In this document: positions 48,362-57,467 of the stretch, piece after piece
Layout: every line of letters starts with the position of its first letter
Position numbering within the stretch: the first letter of the stretch is position 1
Assembly: GCF_015668515.1 (NCBI RefSeq)
Contig: NZ_JADPFO010000001.1
Location: forward strand, 956,823-1,020,822
Origin: Paraclostridium tenue
GTDB lineage: Bacteria > Bacillota > Clostridia > Peptostreptococcales > Peptostreptococcaceae
Length of the DNA stretch: 64,000 bases
Reading direction: 5' to 3'
Position numbers and translations under genes: made by a program
Notes under the pieces: generated by a model
The model's input: the letters and a program-made list of their open reading frames with translations, nothing else
Told to the model about the DNA's origin: nothing
Databases searched by the model: none

Positions 48362-49330
48362 TTAATTTATTAAAATATCTCCATTTTTATCTATGTAGTT
48401 ATTATTATCTCCATCAATTATCTGTGCATACCCATTTTCAAAATCCGAAACCGATTTCAACGTTGGCAATATTTTTATTTTTCCTTCTTTATTTAAAAAT
48501 CCCCATAATCCACCTTTTGGCACACACATCCCCCTAGTTAATGAACTCGAACCTATATTAAACCTAGCTAATCCATCATTAAATTCGCAAGCATAATCAA
48601 ATATCGGTTCAATTACTATTTCACCAAAAGTATTTATGTATCCCCACTTTTCATTTATACATACTGGTGCTAATCCTTCACTAAAAGATTTCGCTCTATC
48701 AAATTTAAAATCGATAATCCTATCTCCATTTACATTTATATATCCCCACTTATCATTAACTCTTATTCCTGCTATACCTTGTGAAAAATCAGTTGCTATA
48801 TCAAACTCAGGTTTTATAACGAAATCTCCATTTTTATTTATATATCCATATTTATTTTTGTTTTCAACTAATGCTAATCCTTCATTAAATTTATTAACAT
48901 AACTAAATTTAGGCTCTATTGCTATATGTCCATCTTTATTTACATATCCCCATTTTTTATTTAACTTAACTCCAGCCATTCCTTCATTAAAATTTGCAGC
49001 TGATTCATATTTAGCATTTATTACTTCATTTAAATTTTTATCTAAAAAACCATATTTCCCATTAATTTTAATCCTTGATAATCCTTCACTAAAATCTGAT
49101 GCACTATCTAAATGCAAAAATATATTATTATATCCATGTTCATCTAAATATCCAAAGACCCATCTTACAGATTTGTTTATACGTTTTATATATGTTACAA
49201 CACAATATCCATCTCTAAATCTCTCAGATACATATTTAAACTTAGGTTTTATTTTTATGTTATTATTTTCATCAATAAATCCATATTTTCCATTTCTTAA
49301 TATAGGGAGAAATAACTTTTTATCTACCAT
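48362..49330 (-). CDS. WG-repeat protein
   Basis: 322 residues made almost wholly of about nine WG (KWG) repeats, for example NKKWGYVNKDGHIAIEPKF and NDKWGYINVNGDRIIDFKF, each ending with FxEGLA. No signal peptide or membrane segment. WG repeats are predicted beta folds of unknown role, often beside peptidoglycan or TPR proteins. AGGAGG precedes the ATG at 49328-49330. The next upstream gene has a terminator, so this gene is probably read alone. Confidence 0.88.
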   Translation of the reverse strand: MVDKKLFLPILRNGKYGFIDENNNIKIKPKFKYVSERFRDGYCVVTYIKRINKSVRWVFGYLDEHGYNNIFLHLDSASDFSEGLSRIKINGKYGFLDKNLNEVINAKYESAANFNEGMAGVKLNKKWGYVNKDGHIAIEPKFSYVNKFNEGLALVENKNKYGYINKNGDFVIKPEFDIATDFSQGIAGIRVNDKWGYINVNGDRIIDFKFDRAKSFSEGLAPVCINEKWGYINTFGEIVIEPIFDYACEFNDGLARFNIGSSSLTRGMCVPKGGLWGFLNKEGKIKILPTLKSVSDFENGYAQIIDGDNNNYIDKNGDILIN

Positions 49331-49436
49331 CTCTGACCTCCTTTTTATAAAATTATTAACATCTTTACTAATAATTAATATTATATTTTTCTATTTCCTA
49401 TACTAATTTTTAAATATAAATTTATATGCACATAAA

Positions 49437-49459
49437 AAAAGAGCATAAAATGCTCTTTT
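49437..49459 (-). terminator. Terminator of the first TPR gene
   Basis: AAAAGAGCA and TGCTCTTTT pair around TAAAA, overlapping the stop codon. Confidence 0.85.
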
Positions 49460-50831
49460 ATCTTTCTTTTAATATAGATTCTACTTTTGAGTTGTTGTAC
49501 ATACTATCTGGATCTTCAGCCCTTAAACTATAAAATGTCTTTTGAGCTTTATCTAAATCGCCTTCTTTATAGTAAATCATTCCAATATTATAATAACTAT
49601 CATCATAATAATTATCTGATGGTTTATAAGTATTTATATATTTACTATAATACTTTATGGCTTCTTCATTATTATTTTCTTTTTCGTTTATTAAACCTAA
49701 TTGATATATAGCTTCAGATATATATTTCTTTGTTTTACCATTTTTAAGTACTAATTTTAAATATTTTATAGCTTCTTTGTTATTTCCATCTTCTTTAAAT
49801 TCCATAGCTTTATTAAATAAATCTTCTTCGTCCCCTACTATAATCTCATCTTTTTTATTATCTTCTTTTTGTGTTTTAGCTTGTTCTAACTCATCTTTAG
49901 TCTTATCTAATTTCTCACTAGTTTTATCAAGTTCTTTATTTTTTTCTGTAACCTGACTTGCAAGATGATTTAACTTTTTCTTATTATTTATATATAAAGC
50001 TCCTATTGCTATTACTAAAACTACTATTAAAGCATATAATGGAATATGATTTTTAGTTTTTTTACTTGCCTCTTTAGTTTTTTCATCATTAGTAATTTTA
50101 CTTACTTCTTTTTCAAATAGACTGTTATCTTTATCTACAGCTTGTAATTTATCTAAATATTCATTAGCTTTTTCATTATCACCTAATTTTTCATATATCA
50201 AATGCAATAACAAATAAGGTTCTATAAGTTCTGGTTCTTCATTTATTATGTTTTCAAGTATTTGTATACTCTCTTGGTTTAAATCATTATTTACAAATCT
50301 TATAGCATGATTATATCTACTTAAAAATATACTAAATTCTTCTGAACTTAATAAATCTACATATTTTCTAGCTAATTGATTGTTATTGTAACATAAACTT
50401 TTATAGAAACTTTCAAAAGACTCATCAAAATTACATTTTAAAAATTTTAATAAACCTCTTAAATTTAGTATATCTACATCTTTTGGATTTAACTCTAATG
50501 CCTCTTCTACAATTTCAGTAGCACTAGTAATAAAGTTTCTATCTATCATATTTAAAGCTTCATTATACTTTTTGTAAGACTCTAATTTTAAAGCTCTAGT
50601 ATCTTTAACCTGTCTCTTTGTCTTATGTTTTAAGTTAAGTATAGTTTCATCTTTACTATTAGCTGTTATGTAAGTCTTTTTAAGTGTTTTTAAAGTTTCA
50701 TTTATCTCTTCATCATCTATATTAAAAAAAGTAGTATCATTGCTATCTTCTTCTATAAGTGATATGTCTATTATTTTTTTATGTAAGCTTTTTATATCAC
50801 TTTTTATATATAACCTTAATATAGTAATCAC
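49458..50831 (-). CDS. Membrane-anchored TPR protein with coiled coil
   Basis: 457 residues. N-terminal helical TPR-like region (about 80-240, for example EALELNPKDVDILNLRGLLKF), one membrane segment (about 264-281), a coiled coil rich in Lys/Glu (about 283-325) and C-terminal TPRs (about 335-457, with EAIKYYSKYINTYKP). The termini should be on opposite sides of the membrane. The GTG start has its ribosome site unusually close, so the exact start is uncertain. Likely a scaffold; no catalytic motif. Neighbours: a decayed VanW gene and a second TPR membrane protein. Confidence 0.7.
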   Translation of the reverse strand: MITILRLYIKSDIKSLHKKIIDISLIEEDSNDTTFFNIDDEEINETLKTLKKTYITANSKDETILNLKHKTKRQVKDTRALKLESYKKYNEALNMIDRNFITSATEIVEEALELNPKDVDILNLRGLLKFLKCNFDESFESFYKSLCYNNNQLARKYVDLLSSEEFSIFLSRYNHAIRFVNNDLNQESIQILENIINEEPELIEPYLLLHLIYEKLGDNEKANEYLDKLQAVDKDNSLFEKEVSKITNDEKTKEASKKTKNHIPLYALIVVLVIAIGALYINNKKKLNHLASQVTEKNKELDKTSEKLDKTKDELEQAKTQKEDNKKDEIIVGDEEDLFNKAMEFKEDGNNKEAIKYLKLVLKNGKTKKYISEAIYQLGLINEKENNNEEAIKYYSKYINTYKPSDNYYDDSYYNIGMIYYKEGDLDKAQKTFYSLRAEDPDSMYNNSKVESILKER

Positions 50832-50904
50832 CCTCTCTTTTTACTTTATCTATATAATAAAATACCATATTAAATTAATTTAGTCAAAATTATACATATT
50901 ATAA

Positions 50905-50937
50905 AAAAATCTTACTTAATTTTTAAGTAAGATTTTT
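50905..50937 (-). terminator. Terminator of the VanW pseudogene
   Basis: AAAAATCTTACTT and AAGTAAGATTTTT pair around a 7-nt loop 11 bases after the pseudogene end. Confidence 0.85.
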
Positions 50938-50947
50938 AAAATGCTAT

Positions 50948-52366
50948 TTATTGATTAGTTTCTATTTGCAATTGCTGTTGATTAAATTGCTATTGTTGTA
51001 CTTGTGACTGATTTACTTCATTTGAAATATCTTGTGTAATAGTTTGATCAGATACAACTTCTGTATTACTATCGCTAGAAGAATTATTTTCTGGTACAAA
51101 TTGTTGTAGTTTTATTTCTGTATATTGAACTGCATCCATTGTGCCCATAGCTATTACACCTTGTTTTTTAGGATAATAGGATTTGGTTACTTTTTCTCTT
51201 TTTTCTAAATTTCCATTATTGTCTTTATATATCCTATATGTAGATACTACATATCCATCTCTTTCTTTTTCTAAAGTAGGATCATCGACTTTTTTTACAG
51301 AAGCAACTGAAACTTGATCTTTATTAGTTACTATTTCAATATTTTTTATCTTTTAAACTTCCATAAATCTCACATTTTATTGTATTTCCATAAACAGTAT
51401 TTTTTGTGTAAATTAGATATTTTAAATTATTTTTAAATACAAAATCTATACTATCATCTGCTACAGCTGCATCTCTTCCCTTAGGTTAATATGACGATGG
51501 TATTGTTCTAAATATTCTAATCCTGCATATAATGTAGCATTATATAGTGTTGTAGATACCTGACATCCCCCGCTTCCTACACCTTCTTGAACTACCCCTT
51601 GAACTATAACAGGTGCATTTTTATACCCATTATTTAAAGTTCTTTTTTTGTATTTTCATTATACGAGAATGTTTCTCCTGGCATTAAAAGAATATAACTA
51701 GTTCTATTAGCAGCTAGTTTTATATTTTGATTTCTTCACGATACACCTTTATCAAACTTAGTTGAATAACTACCAAGAACTGTATCTATATTTTCTAGTT
51801 GAGATTTAGTTATCTTAGGATTTTCTTTATTAGTTATAATTTTACAATTTAAATTATGTTTTAATAAATTTCTTTTTATTTCTTTTGAAGTTTTTGATAT
51901 CTCTATAGTTGCATCTTTAGATTCTCTATTTATATCTTTTGATATTTGATTTAATATTTTTGTTAATTTATTTTTATCATAATATACATCAATGCTAAGT
52001 ACATTTTTCTTACCACATATAGATTTTAAAGTTTCTAGTAAGTTTTTAAATATATTAGCCTTTTTATTTAATAAAAAAGCATCTTCCACAGTTTTATCTA
52101 TTTTATAATTAAAGTCTAATTTTTTAGGTTCGATCTTCCATGTTTTATCTTCAAAACTTAAAATTATATTTTTTTCTTTAAATTTGTTTTTTAGTTTATC
52201 TTTTGCATCTAATTTAGATAATTTTCCTATATCTAAATTCTATATATATACATTTTTCATTATTTTGTCACTTTTGCTTTCTATAAAATGCAAAAGTGAT
52301 AACCCCCAACATAATAAGTAAAATTGTAATTCCAACAATATTTAATTACCTTTGCCTAGCTTTCAT
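50948..52366 (-). pseudogene. Decayed VanW-family protein with PG-binding_4 and G5 domains
   Basis: Homology runs end to end on the minus strand but changes frame. Pieces in order: signal/anchor (LNIVGITILLIMLGVITFAF), a YoaR-like peptidoglycan-binding part (LDIGKLSKLDAKDKL to FDKGVS, 51739-52239), the VanW core (MPGETFSYNENTK; GSGGCQVSTTLYNA; PKGRDAAVADDS), a G5-like part (KREKVTKSYYPKKQGVIAMG) and a Gln-rich tail. Six in-frame stops are visible (52346, 52268, 52240, 51736, 51486 and 50990) plus about four frameshifts (near 52250, 51645, 51505 and 51350). AAGGAG still precedes the old ATG. VanW proteins are surface proteins of unclear role, named for vancomycin resistance clusters. Confidence 0.85.
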
Positions 52367-52401
52367 TATTATATATATCTCCTTAAATTATATTAAAAAT
52401 A

Positions 52402-52423
52402 AAAGCGTGCTTTCACACGCTTT
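52402..52423 (-). terminator. Terminator of the second TPR gene
   Basis: AAAGCGTG and CACGCTTT pair around a 6-nt loop just after the stop at 52426. Confidence 0.8.
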
Positions 52424-52425
52424 CG

Positions 52426-53817
52426 TTAAATCTTACTAATCTTATCTTCTAATACTTTGTATATTTGCTTTGTATATGGATTTATTAAATAGACTTGCTT
52501 AGATTTGAAAAATCCCCTATTTACAACAGCATAATAATAAATATCATTATTTTTTCCTATAAACTTATCTAAAACTTCTTTATCATATAAATATCTTAAA
52601 ACTTTGTCTCTATCTTCAATCGTTACATGCTTATAACTTTCATCAAGTTCTTTTAATTTTTTCTCTAGTAAACTTTCTGCTGTACTTTTGCTTATAGTAA
52701 ATTCCACATTACCATCTTTTGTAGCTCTCCAATGTCCATCTCCATAATTATTATTGTATGATTTTTTTGTATCTAAATACGAATATATATTTTTACTTCT
52801 AGGATCTATTAAAAATTCATCTATTTTATCTTTTCCTAAAAAAGTTTCTGCATAATAATATTTATGTCCATGAATCATTTGTTGGAATATATTAGCCCTT
52901 ATATCATTTTTATCCATACCACTTTTTTTGGCTATCAATGCAGTTATTTCATCATTGGTCATAGAATATGTTTCTAGATCTTTTTCAAATTTAGCTGATA
53001 ATTCATCTAAAGTATCGTCATTTAAATAATATTGTTTTAAATACTCTATGTTTTCTAAAGCCTCTTTGTAATTGCCAGTTTCATTCTCAGTTTTTGCTTT
53101 TTCTATATAATAATCATACATATCTTCAATACATTCTTCTTTTTTATCTTGAGCTAAATCATAATATTTTTTATCTTCTGATAGAACTTTATCATAATTT
53201 TGTATTGCTTCTTTATACATTTTTTTATTTTGATACTCAACACCTATGTTATAAACTTTTCTAGAGTCTTCTATTACGTCTATTTTTTTTGAATATACAT
53301 AAATTTCATTTTTCGATATTTTAAGTGTAGATACAGCTTGTATATATCCAATAGCTGTTTTATAATTTATTTTTTCTTGTAGATATAAATCATTTACTCT
53401 TTTTGCTTGGTCTATTATATTATCTGCATCTATATAAACTGTATTTAATTCATTTATTATGTTTATAAGAGAAATAAAATAATCTTTACCTATTTCTCCT
53501 TTTATATATCTATCCCCATAGTTTATAAGGATTTTATTGACTTTTTTCGATAAATTTTTGCTAAATCTATTCATTTTATTTTCAGAAAACTCTTCTTTAA
53601 CTTTATTATAATAAGATATTGCCTCAGAATAATTTCTATTTTCTATATACCCTATAAGTTTATTGCTTTCGCTACTTACACTAAAGCTATTTGCACCAAA
53701 TATTATAAATATTCCTAATAAAATAATTCCTAAAATTGTTAAACAAATTTTTATTATTATCTTATTATTTTTATCTATAGTTTCTATTATTTTTTCAAAA
53801 AAAACTTTCATAATCAT
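52426..53817 (-). CDS. Membrane-anchored TPR-like protein, outside-facing
   Basis: 463 residues from the ATG at 53815-53817, 7 bases after AAGGAAGG; the frame extends upstream without a ribosome site. One membrane segment (about 19-41) is followed by helical repeats (about 45-280; EAISYYNKVKEEF, EAIQNYDKVLSEDKKYYDLA and EALENIEYLKQYY). A C-terminal globular part (about 300-463) includes DGHWRATKDGNVEF and ends VYLINPYTKQIYKVLED. The C-terminal domain is not recognised. Close to the PP2C phosphatase gene upstream, with a terminator between them. Confidence 0.65.
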   Translation of the reverse strand: MIMKVFFEKIIETIDKNNKIIIKICLTILGIILLGIFIIFGANSFSVSSESNKLIGYIENRNYSEAISYYNKVKEEFSENKMNRFSKNLSKKVNKILINYGDRYIKGEIGKDYFISLINIINELNTVYIDADNIIDQAKRVNDLYLQEKINYKTAIGYIQAVSTLKISKNEIYVYSKKIDVIEDSRKVYNIGVEYQNKKMYKEAIQNYDKVLSEDKKYYDLAQDKKEECIEDMYDYYIEKAKTENETGNYKEALENIEYLKQYYLNDDTLDELSAKFEKDLETYSMTNDEITALIAKKSGMDKNDIRANIFQQMIHGHKYYYAETFLGKDKIDEFLIDPRSKNIYSYLDTKKSYNNNYGDGHWRATKDGNVEFTISKSTAESLLEKKLKELDESYKHVTIEDRDKVLRYLYDKEVLDKFIGKNNDIYYYAVVNRGFFKSKQVYLINPYTKQIYKVLEDKISKI

Positions 53818-53913
53818 TCGCTTACCTTCCTTAAACAGTAATATAAATGTTTTATGCTTTATTATATCATATATAATAGGATTATTAACCATATTTTGTA
53901 ATTCAACTCAAAA

Positions 53914-53938
53914 AAACAACATTTATCTAATGTTGTTT
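53914..53938 (-). terminator. Terminator of the PP2C gene
   Basis: AAACAACAT and ATGTTGTTT pair around a 7-nt loop, overlapping the stop of the phosphatase gene. Confidence 0.8.
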
Positions 53939-54725
53939 ATAATATAAAAATAATACTAATATCATCTTTGCTCTTGTTTATTGTAAGATATTGTAAATAT
54001 TTTTTATATTGTATATCTATATTATATCTAGTAAATACATTTTTTCGATATTCCCTTATAGTATTTGTTAAACTTTTATTCAACTCATCATAATTGTTAA
54101 AGCTGTTGGTAAACCCATCAGAAAATAACACAATTGAATCTAATTTTTCTAAATTGTTAAAGCTAATTTTTAAATCTATATATTTATATGCATCATCTAG
54201 ATACATTGAATTTAAAACTCCATTTACTTTGTTTTCCTTATTATAATCTACAATATTAAATTCATTTAAATATTCAACTATATTTCCATCTCCAATTTGT
54301 AAATAAAGTTTTATTTTATTTGTAATTAGTACGCCTATAAGAGTAGTTCCATAAAGCACATAATCTATTTTATATACATTAGGTACTTTTTTTCTAAAAT
54401 GATTTATAACGTACTTTCTCCATCTATTTTGTATAGACACTTGTATATAGTTTTCTTTACTAATATTTTTAATTAAATTATTTAATTCCTCTTCATCAAA
54501 ATTTGCTATTTCATCATATAAATCAGTTAATATATCAATACATGCATCACAAGCAAACTCTGATCCTTTGTGACTATATTTACACCTATCTATTCCGTGT
54601 CCATCTCCTATTGCACAAATAATTCCATTTTCCAATTTTTTATACTTTAAATAATCTTGAGATCCTTTATTTTTAATTTTATTCTTATATCCTACTACAC
54701 TACTACAAAAAACATCGTAGTTCAT
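53937..54725 (-). CDS. PP2C-like serine/threonine phosphatase
   Basis: 262 residues, PP2C_2-type. Metal-binding residues are in GDGHG (Asp41 region), LQIGDGNIV, VLFSDGFTNSF and the C-terminal SKDDISIIFI. It starts almost directly with the domain; a QDYL segment replaces the usual NED. No Ser/Thr kinase, FHA or VWA gene lies in the window, so its partner is unknown. GGAGG precedes the ATG. Cytoplasmic. Confidence 0.85.
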   Translation of the reverse strand: MNYDVFCSSVVGYKNKIKNKGSQDYLKYKKLENGIICAIGDGHGIDRCKYSHKGSEFACDACIDILTDLYDEIANFDEEELNNLIKNISKENYIQVSIQNRWRKYVINHFRKKVPNVYKIDYVLYGTTLIGVLITNKIKLYLQIGDGNIVEYLNEFNIVDYNKENKVNGVLNSMYLDDAYKYIDLKISFNNLEKLDSIVLFSDGFTNSFNNYDELNKSLTNTIREYRKNVFTRYNIDIQYKKYLQYLTINKSKDDISIIFIL

Positions 54726-54771
54726 ATAATCCCTCCTCTACCCTATTATTAATTATATTAAGATAAAGAAA

Positions 54772-54799
54772 AAAAAGTACAACATACGCCGTACTTTTT
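54772..54799 (-). terminator. Terminator of the small membrane protein gene
   Basis: AAAAAGTAC and GTACTTTTT pair around a 10-nt loop at the stop codon. Confidence 0.85.
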
Positions 54800-55124
54800 A
54801 AGATATTTTTCTTCTTCTAATTGTTTCTTTATTTCTTTGTGACCTTTTAGTTGCTGGTCTAATTTTCTTAGATCTATAAACTTTTTTACCAAAAATTCTT
54901 TTACAGTCACATAAGACCCAACATGGTGTCAATGTAATAATCATTCCTAAAGCTAATGCAATATAATATCTAAATCCTATGAATACTCCTGTTATTGAGT
55001 TTACTACTAATAATACACTCGTAATACTTAGGGATATTACAGATGATAACACAAGTATTCTTAAAATATCCGAAAATGTTTTAACAAATCTTGGCACCTT
55101 TTTATTTTTTTGGCTTTTTTTCAT
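54798..55124 (-). CDS. Small basic membrane protein, unknown
   Basis: 108 residues from the ATG at 55122-55124, which has GGGGG 7-8 bases upstream. Basic N-terminus (MKKSQKNKKVPRFVK), two hydrophobic helices (about 19-43 and 50-72), and a strongly basic tail (RPATKRSQRNKETIRRRK) that must lie in the cytoplasm. No family recognised. Divergent from the CotE-like gene. Confidence 0.6.
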   Translation of the reverse strand: MKKSQKNKKVPRFVKTFSDILRILVLSSVISLSITSVLLVVNSITGVFIGFRYYIALALGMIITLTPCWVLCDCKRIFGKKVYRSKKIRPATKRSQRNKETIRRRKIS

Positions 55125-55224
55125 GTTTTTGCCCCCTAATATCAACAAATCATACATATATTCTAATATAATAAATATACCAAATTTGTATTAAAATAGC
55201 AATTCTTATTAGTAACATTCCTAT

Positions 55225-55257
55225 AAGTTAGTTAATAAATTAAATTAAAACTAACTT
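55225..55257 (+). other. Stem-loop in the CotE-like gene leader
   Basis: AAGTTAGTT (55225-55233) and AACTAACTT (55249-55257) form a 9-bp stem ending 3 bases before the ribosome site AAGGAG. It could influence mRNA stability or translation; without a U-run it is not a terminator. Confidence 0.45.
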
Positions 55258-55274
55258 TTAAAGGAGTGATTTAT

Positions 55275-57056
55275 TTGCCTTGTCTTCCTAGCTTAGGCTC
55301 TAAAGCGCCTAATTTTAGTGCTAATACAACAAGCGGACCAATAAAATTATCTGATTACAAAGGAAAATGGGTTGTACTTTTTTCTCACCCTGGAGATTTT
55401 ACACCTGTATGTACTACAGAATTTTTATGTTTTGCAAAATACTATTCAAATTTTCAAAAAAGAAATACAGAATTAATAGGACTTAGTGTTGATAGTAACA
55501 GTTCTCATTTGTCTTGGCTTGACAACATATATAGAAATACTGGAATCAAAATTCCATTTCCTATAATAGATGATAGAAAAATGGAAATAGCTCAATTATA
55601 TGGAATGATCTCTGAACCTATGAGTGATTCAGTTACAGTTAGGTCAGTTTTTATAATTGACCCTAATCAGATATTAAGAACTATATTATATTATCCATTG
55701 ACTACTGGAAGAAATATTCCTGAAATAATAAGAATTATAGATGCACTACAAACATCTGATGAACAAAATATTGTAACACCTGCAAATTGGCTTCCTGGTA
55801 TGCCTGTTATACTTCCACCTCCAAAAACATACAAGGAATTAACTCAACGCATTAATAGTTGTTCTGAAAATGAAGATTTTATAGACTGGTATCTTTGCTT
55901 TATACCAGATAAAAACCCTAATTCAAAAAATTCTAATTTATATGAACCTATGAATTATAAGAAAAAAGTATGTAAATCTAAATCTAGACCTCAAATTTCA
56001 GCTCCATCTAGTAATATTGCAGAAAATCCTAACTGTCCAGATTTAGTTAGATTAGTAGGCACATATGTATTAGGTGATCCTTCAAATGTTGATGCTTTTT
56101 TACTTGATTTTGTTATTTATGCATTTGCTGAAATAAGACCTGATGGTACTTTATTCATTCCAACTCCTAAATATTTACGACAATTGCTAGCTTTAAGAAA
56201 AGATAATCCAGATTTAAATGTTATAGTTGCTATCGGTGGATGGGGGCAAGATGGATTTTCAGATGCTTCATTAACACCAACTTCTAGATATAACTTTGCA
56301 AGAGAAGTAAATGCACTTATTAATCAATATGACTTAGATGGTATTGATATTGATTGGGAATATCCTGCAAATAGTGCCGCTGGAATTAAATCTAGACCTG
56401 AAGATAAAGAAAACTTTACACTTCTTTTAACTGCTATTAGAGATATTATAGGTCCTGATAAATGGCTAAGTGTGGCTGGTACAGGTGATAGAGCATATAT
56501 AAATAGAAGTGTTGAAATAGCTAAAATTGCACCTTTAATAAATCACTTTAACTTAATGAGTTATGACTTTACTGCTGGTGAAACAGGCCCTAATGCTCAA
56601 AAACATCAATCAAATCTATATGACTCTAATTTATCAATACCTGGTTATAGTGTAGATGCTATGGTTCAAAATTTAACTAATGCTGGAATGCCTTCACAAA
56701 AAATAATGCTTGGAGTTCCTTTTTACGGACGTTTAGGAGCTACAATTACAAGATCTTATGATCAACTTAGAAGAGATTATATTAATAAAAATGGATATGA
56801 ATTCAGATTTGATAAAGATGCTCAAGTTCCATATCTAGTAAAAGATGGGGAATTTGCTATGTCATATGATGATATTCTTTCTATATATATAAAATCTCAA
56901 TATGTCGTAGATAACTGTTTAGGTGGTATATTCTCTTGGATGTCTCCATATGACAAAGCTAATATACTTGCTAGAGCAATGAATCAAGGTATTAATGATC
57001 CTAATGAATTAAGAAGAGAAATAGAAGAAACTTACGGTCCTAACTTTTTAAACTAA
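55275..57056 (+). CDS. cotE: CotE-like spore coat protein: peroxiredoxin-chitinase fusion
   Basis: 593 residues from the TTG at 55275-55277, 8 bases after AAGGAG (a GTG three codons earlier touches that site). Residues 1-165 are a Prx6-like peroxiredoxin with peroxidatic Cys46 (GDFTPVCTTEF). A linker (about 185-255) leads to a GH18 chitinase domain with the catalytic DGIDIDWEYP (Asp358, Asp360, Glu362) and MSYDF. This domain order is that of C. difficile CotE, a bifunctional spore coat protein; C. difficile CotE is about 712 residues, so this one is shorter. No signal peptide, as expected for a coat protein made in the mother cell. Confidence 0.9.
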   Translation: MPCLPSLGSKAPNFSANTTSGPIKLSDYKGKWVVLFSHPGDFTPVCTTEFLCFAKYYSNFQKRNTELIGLSVDSNSSHLSWLDNIYRNTGIKIPFPIIDDRKMEIAQLYGMISEPMSDSVTVRSVFIIDPNQILRTILYYPLTTGRNIPEIIRIIDALQTSDEQNIVTPANWLPGMPVILPPPKTYKELTQRINSCSENEDFIDWYLCFIPDKNPNSKNSNLYEPMNYKKKVCKSKSRPQISAPSSNIAENPNCPDLVRLVGTYVLGDPSNVDAFLLDFVIYAFAEIRPDGTLFIPTPKYLRQLLALRKDNPDLNVIVAIGGWGQDGFSDASLTPTSRYNFAREVNALINQYDLDGIDIDWEYPANSAAGIKSRPEDKENFTLLLTAIRDIIGPDKWLSVAGTGDRAYINRSVEIAKIAPLINHFNLMSYDFTAGETGPNAQKHQSNLYDSNLSIPGYSVDAMVQNLTNAGMPSQKIMLGVPFYGRLGATITRSYDQLRRDYINKNGYEFRFDKDAQVPYLVKDGEFAMSYDDILSIYIKSQYVVDNCLGGIFSWMSPYDKANILARAMNQGINDPNELRREIEETYGPNFLN

Positions 57057-57090
57057 AAAATAGTATATCAAATGATAGACTGTTTTTTAT
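57052..57090 (+). terminator. Terminator after the CotE-like gene
   Basis: TAGTATATCA and TGATAGACTG pair imperfectly, flanked by A6 and T6, directly after the stop. Confidence 0.65.
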
Positions 57091-57124
57091 ATTTTTAAAA
57101 TTTTAATTTTTATTTTAATTAATA

Positions 57125-57152
57125 TTTACATTTTTATTTTATATGATATAAT
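57125..57152 (+). promoter_or_regulatory. Promoter of the riboswitch-transporter unit
   Basis: TTTACA (57125-57130), 16-base spacer, extended -10 TGATATAAT (TATAAT at 57147-57152), some 20-25 bases before the aptamer. Confidence 0.6.
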
Positions 57153-57171
57153 AAATTTATTAAATAAACAG

Positions 57172-57372
57172 AATATAACTAATGGTAGAGGTCGCATTAT
57201 TAAATATTACTATTATTGAGGAAAAGCACCTGTGAGATAATAGGAAAGGTAATAATGCCGAAATATATAAGTTTTGCTTTGAGCTTATATGTTGGGGTTA
57301 TGTATAATATGCATAACACTGTCACTTTATGTGGAGAGCTATCTTTAGATTACGTTATTATATTTATATAAT
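57172..57372 (+). promoter_or_regulatory. Lysine riboswitch (L box) aptamer
   Basis: The conserved core elements occur in the right order: GGTAGAGGTCGC (57184-57195), GAGGAAAAGCACCTGTGAGA (near 57218-57237), AGGAAAGGTAATAATGCCGA (near 57242-57261), TGTTGGGG (57290-57297), ACTGTCAC and GTGGAGAGCTATC (57331-57343). The outer A/U-rich arms near 57172 and 57360 close P1. It binds lysine and stops transcription of the downstream transporter through the terminator at 57379-57416. Confidence 0.93.
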
Positions 57373-57378
57373 AATCTC

Positions 57379-57416
57379 AGGTCTAGAAGTATCTCTTTGT
57401 CTTCTAGACCTTTTTT
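57379..57416 (+). terminator. Riboswitch-controlled intrinsic terminator
   Basis: AGGTCTAGAAG (57379-57389) and CTTCTAGACCT (57401-57411) form an 11-bp stem followed by T6, placed between aptamer and start codon; it is the expression platform for lysine-dependent attenuation. Confidence 0.9.
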
Positions 57417-57467
57417 AGTACTATGCTCCATTTTAAGTTATATTCTTATAAATTATTGGAGGTTATT

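Noticed and set aside
51736-52089. Apparent 117-residue protein
   Set aside because: It is a fragment of the decayed VanW gene, open on both sides only because of internal stops; the GTG start has no ribosome site.
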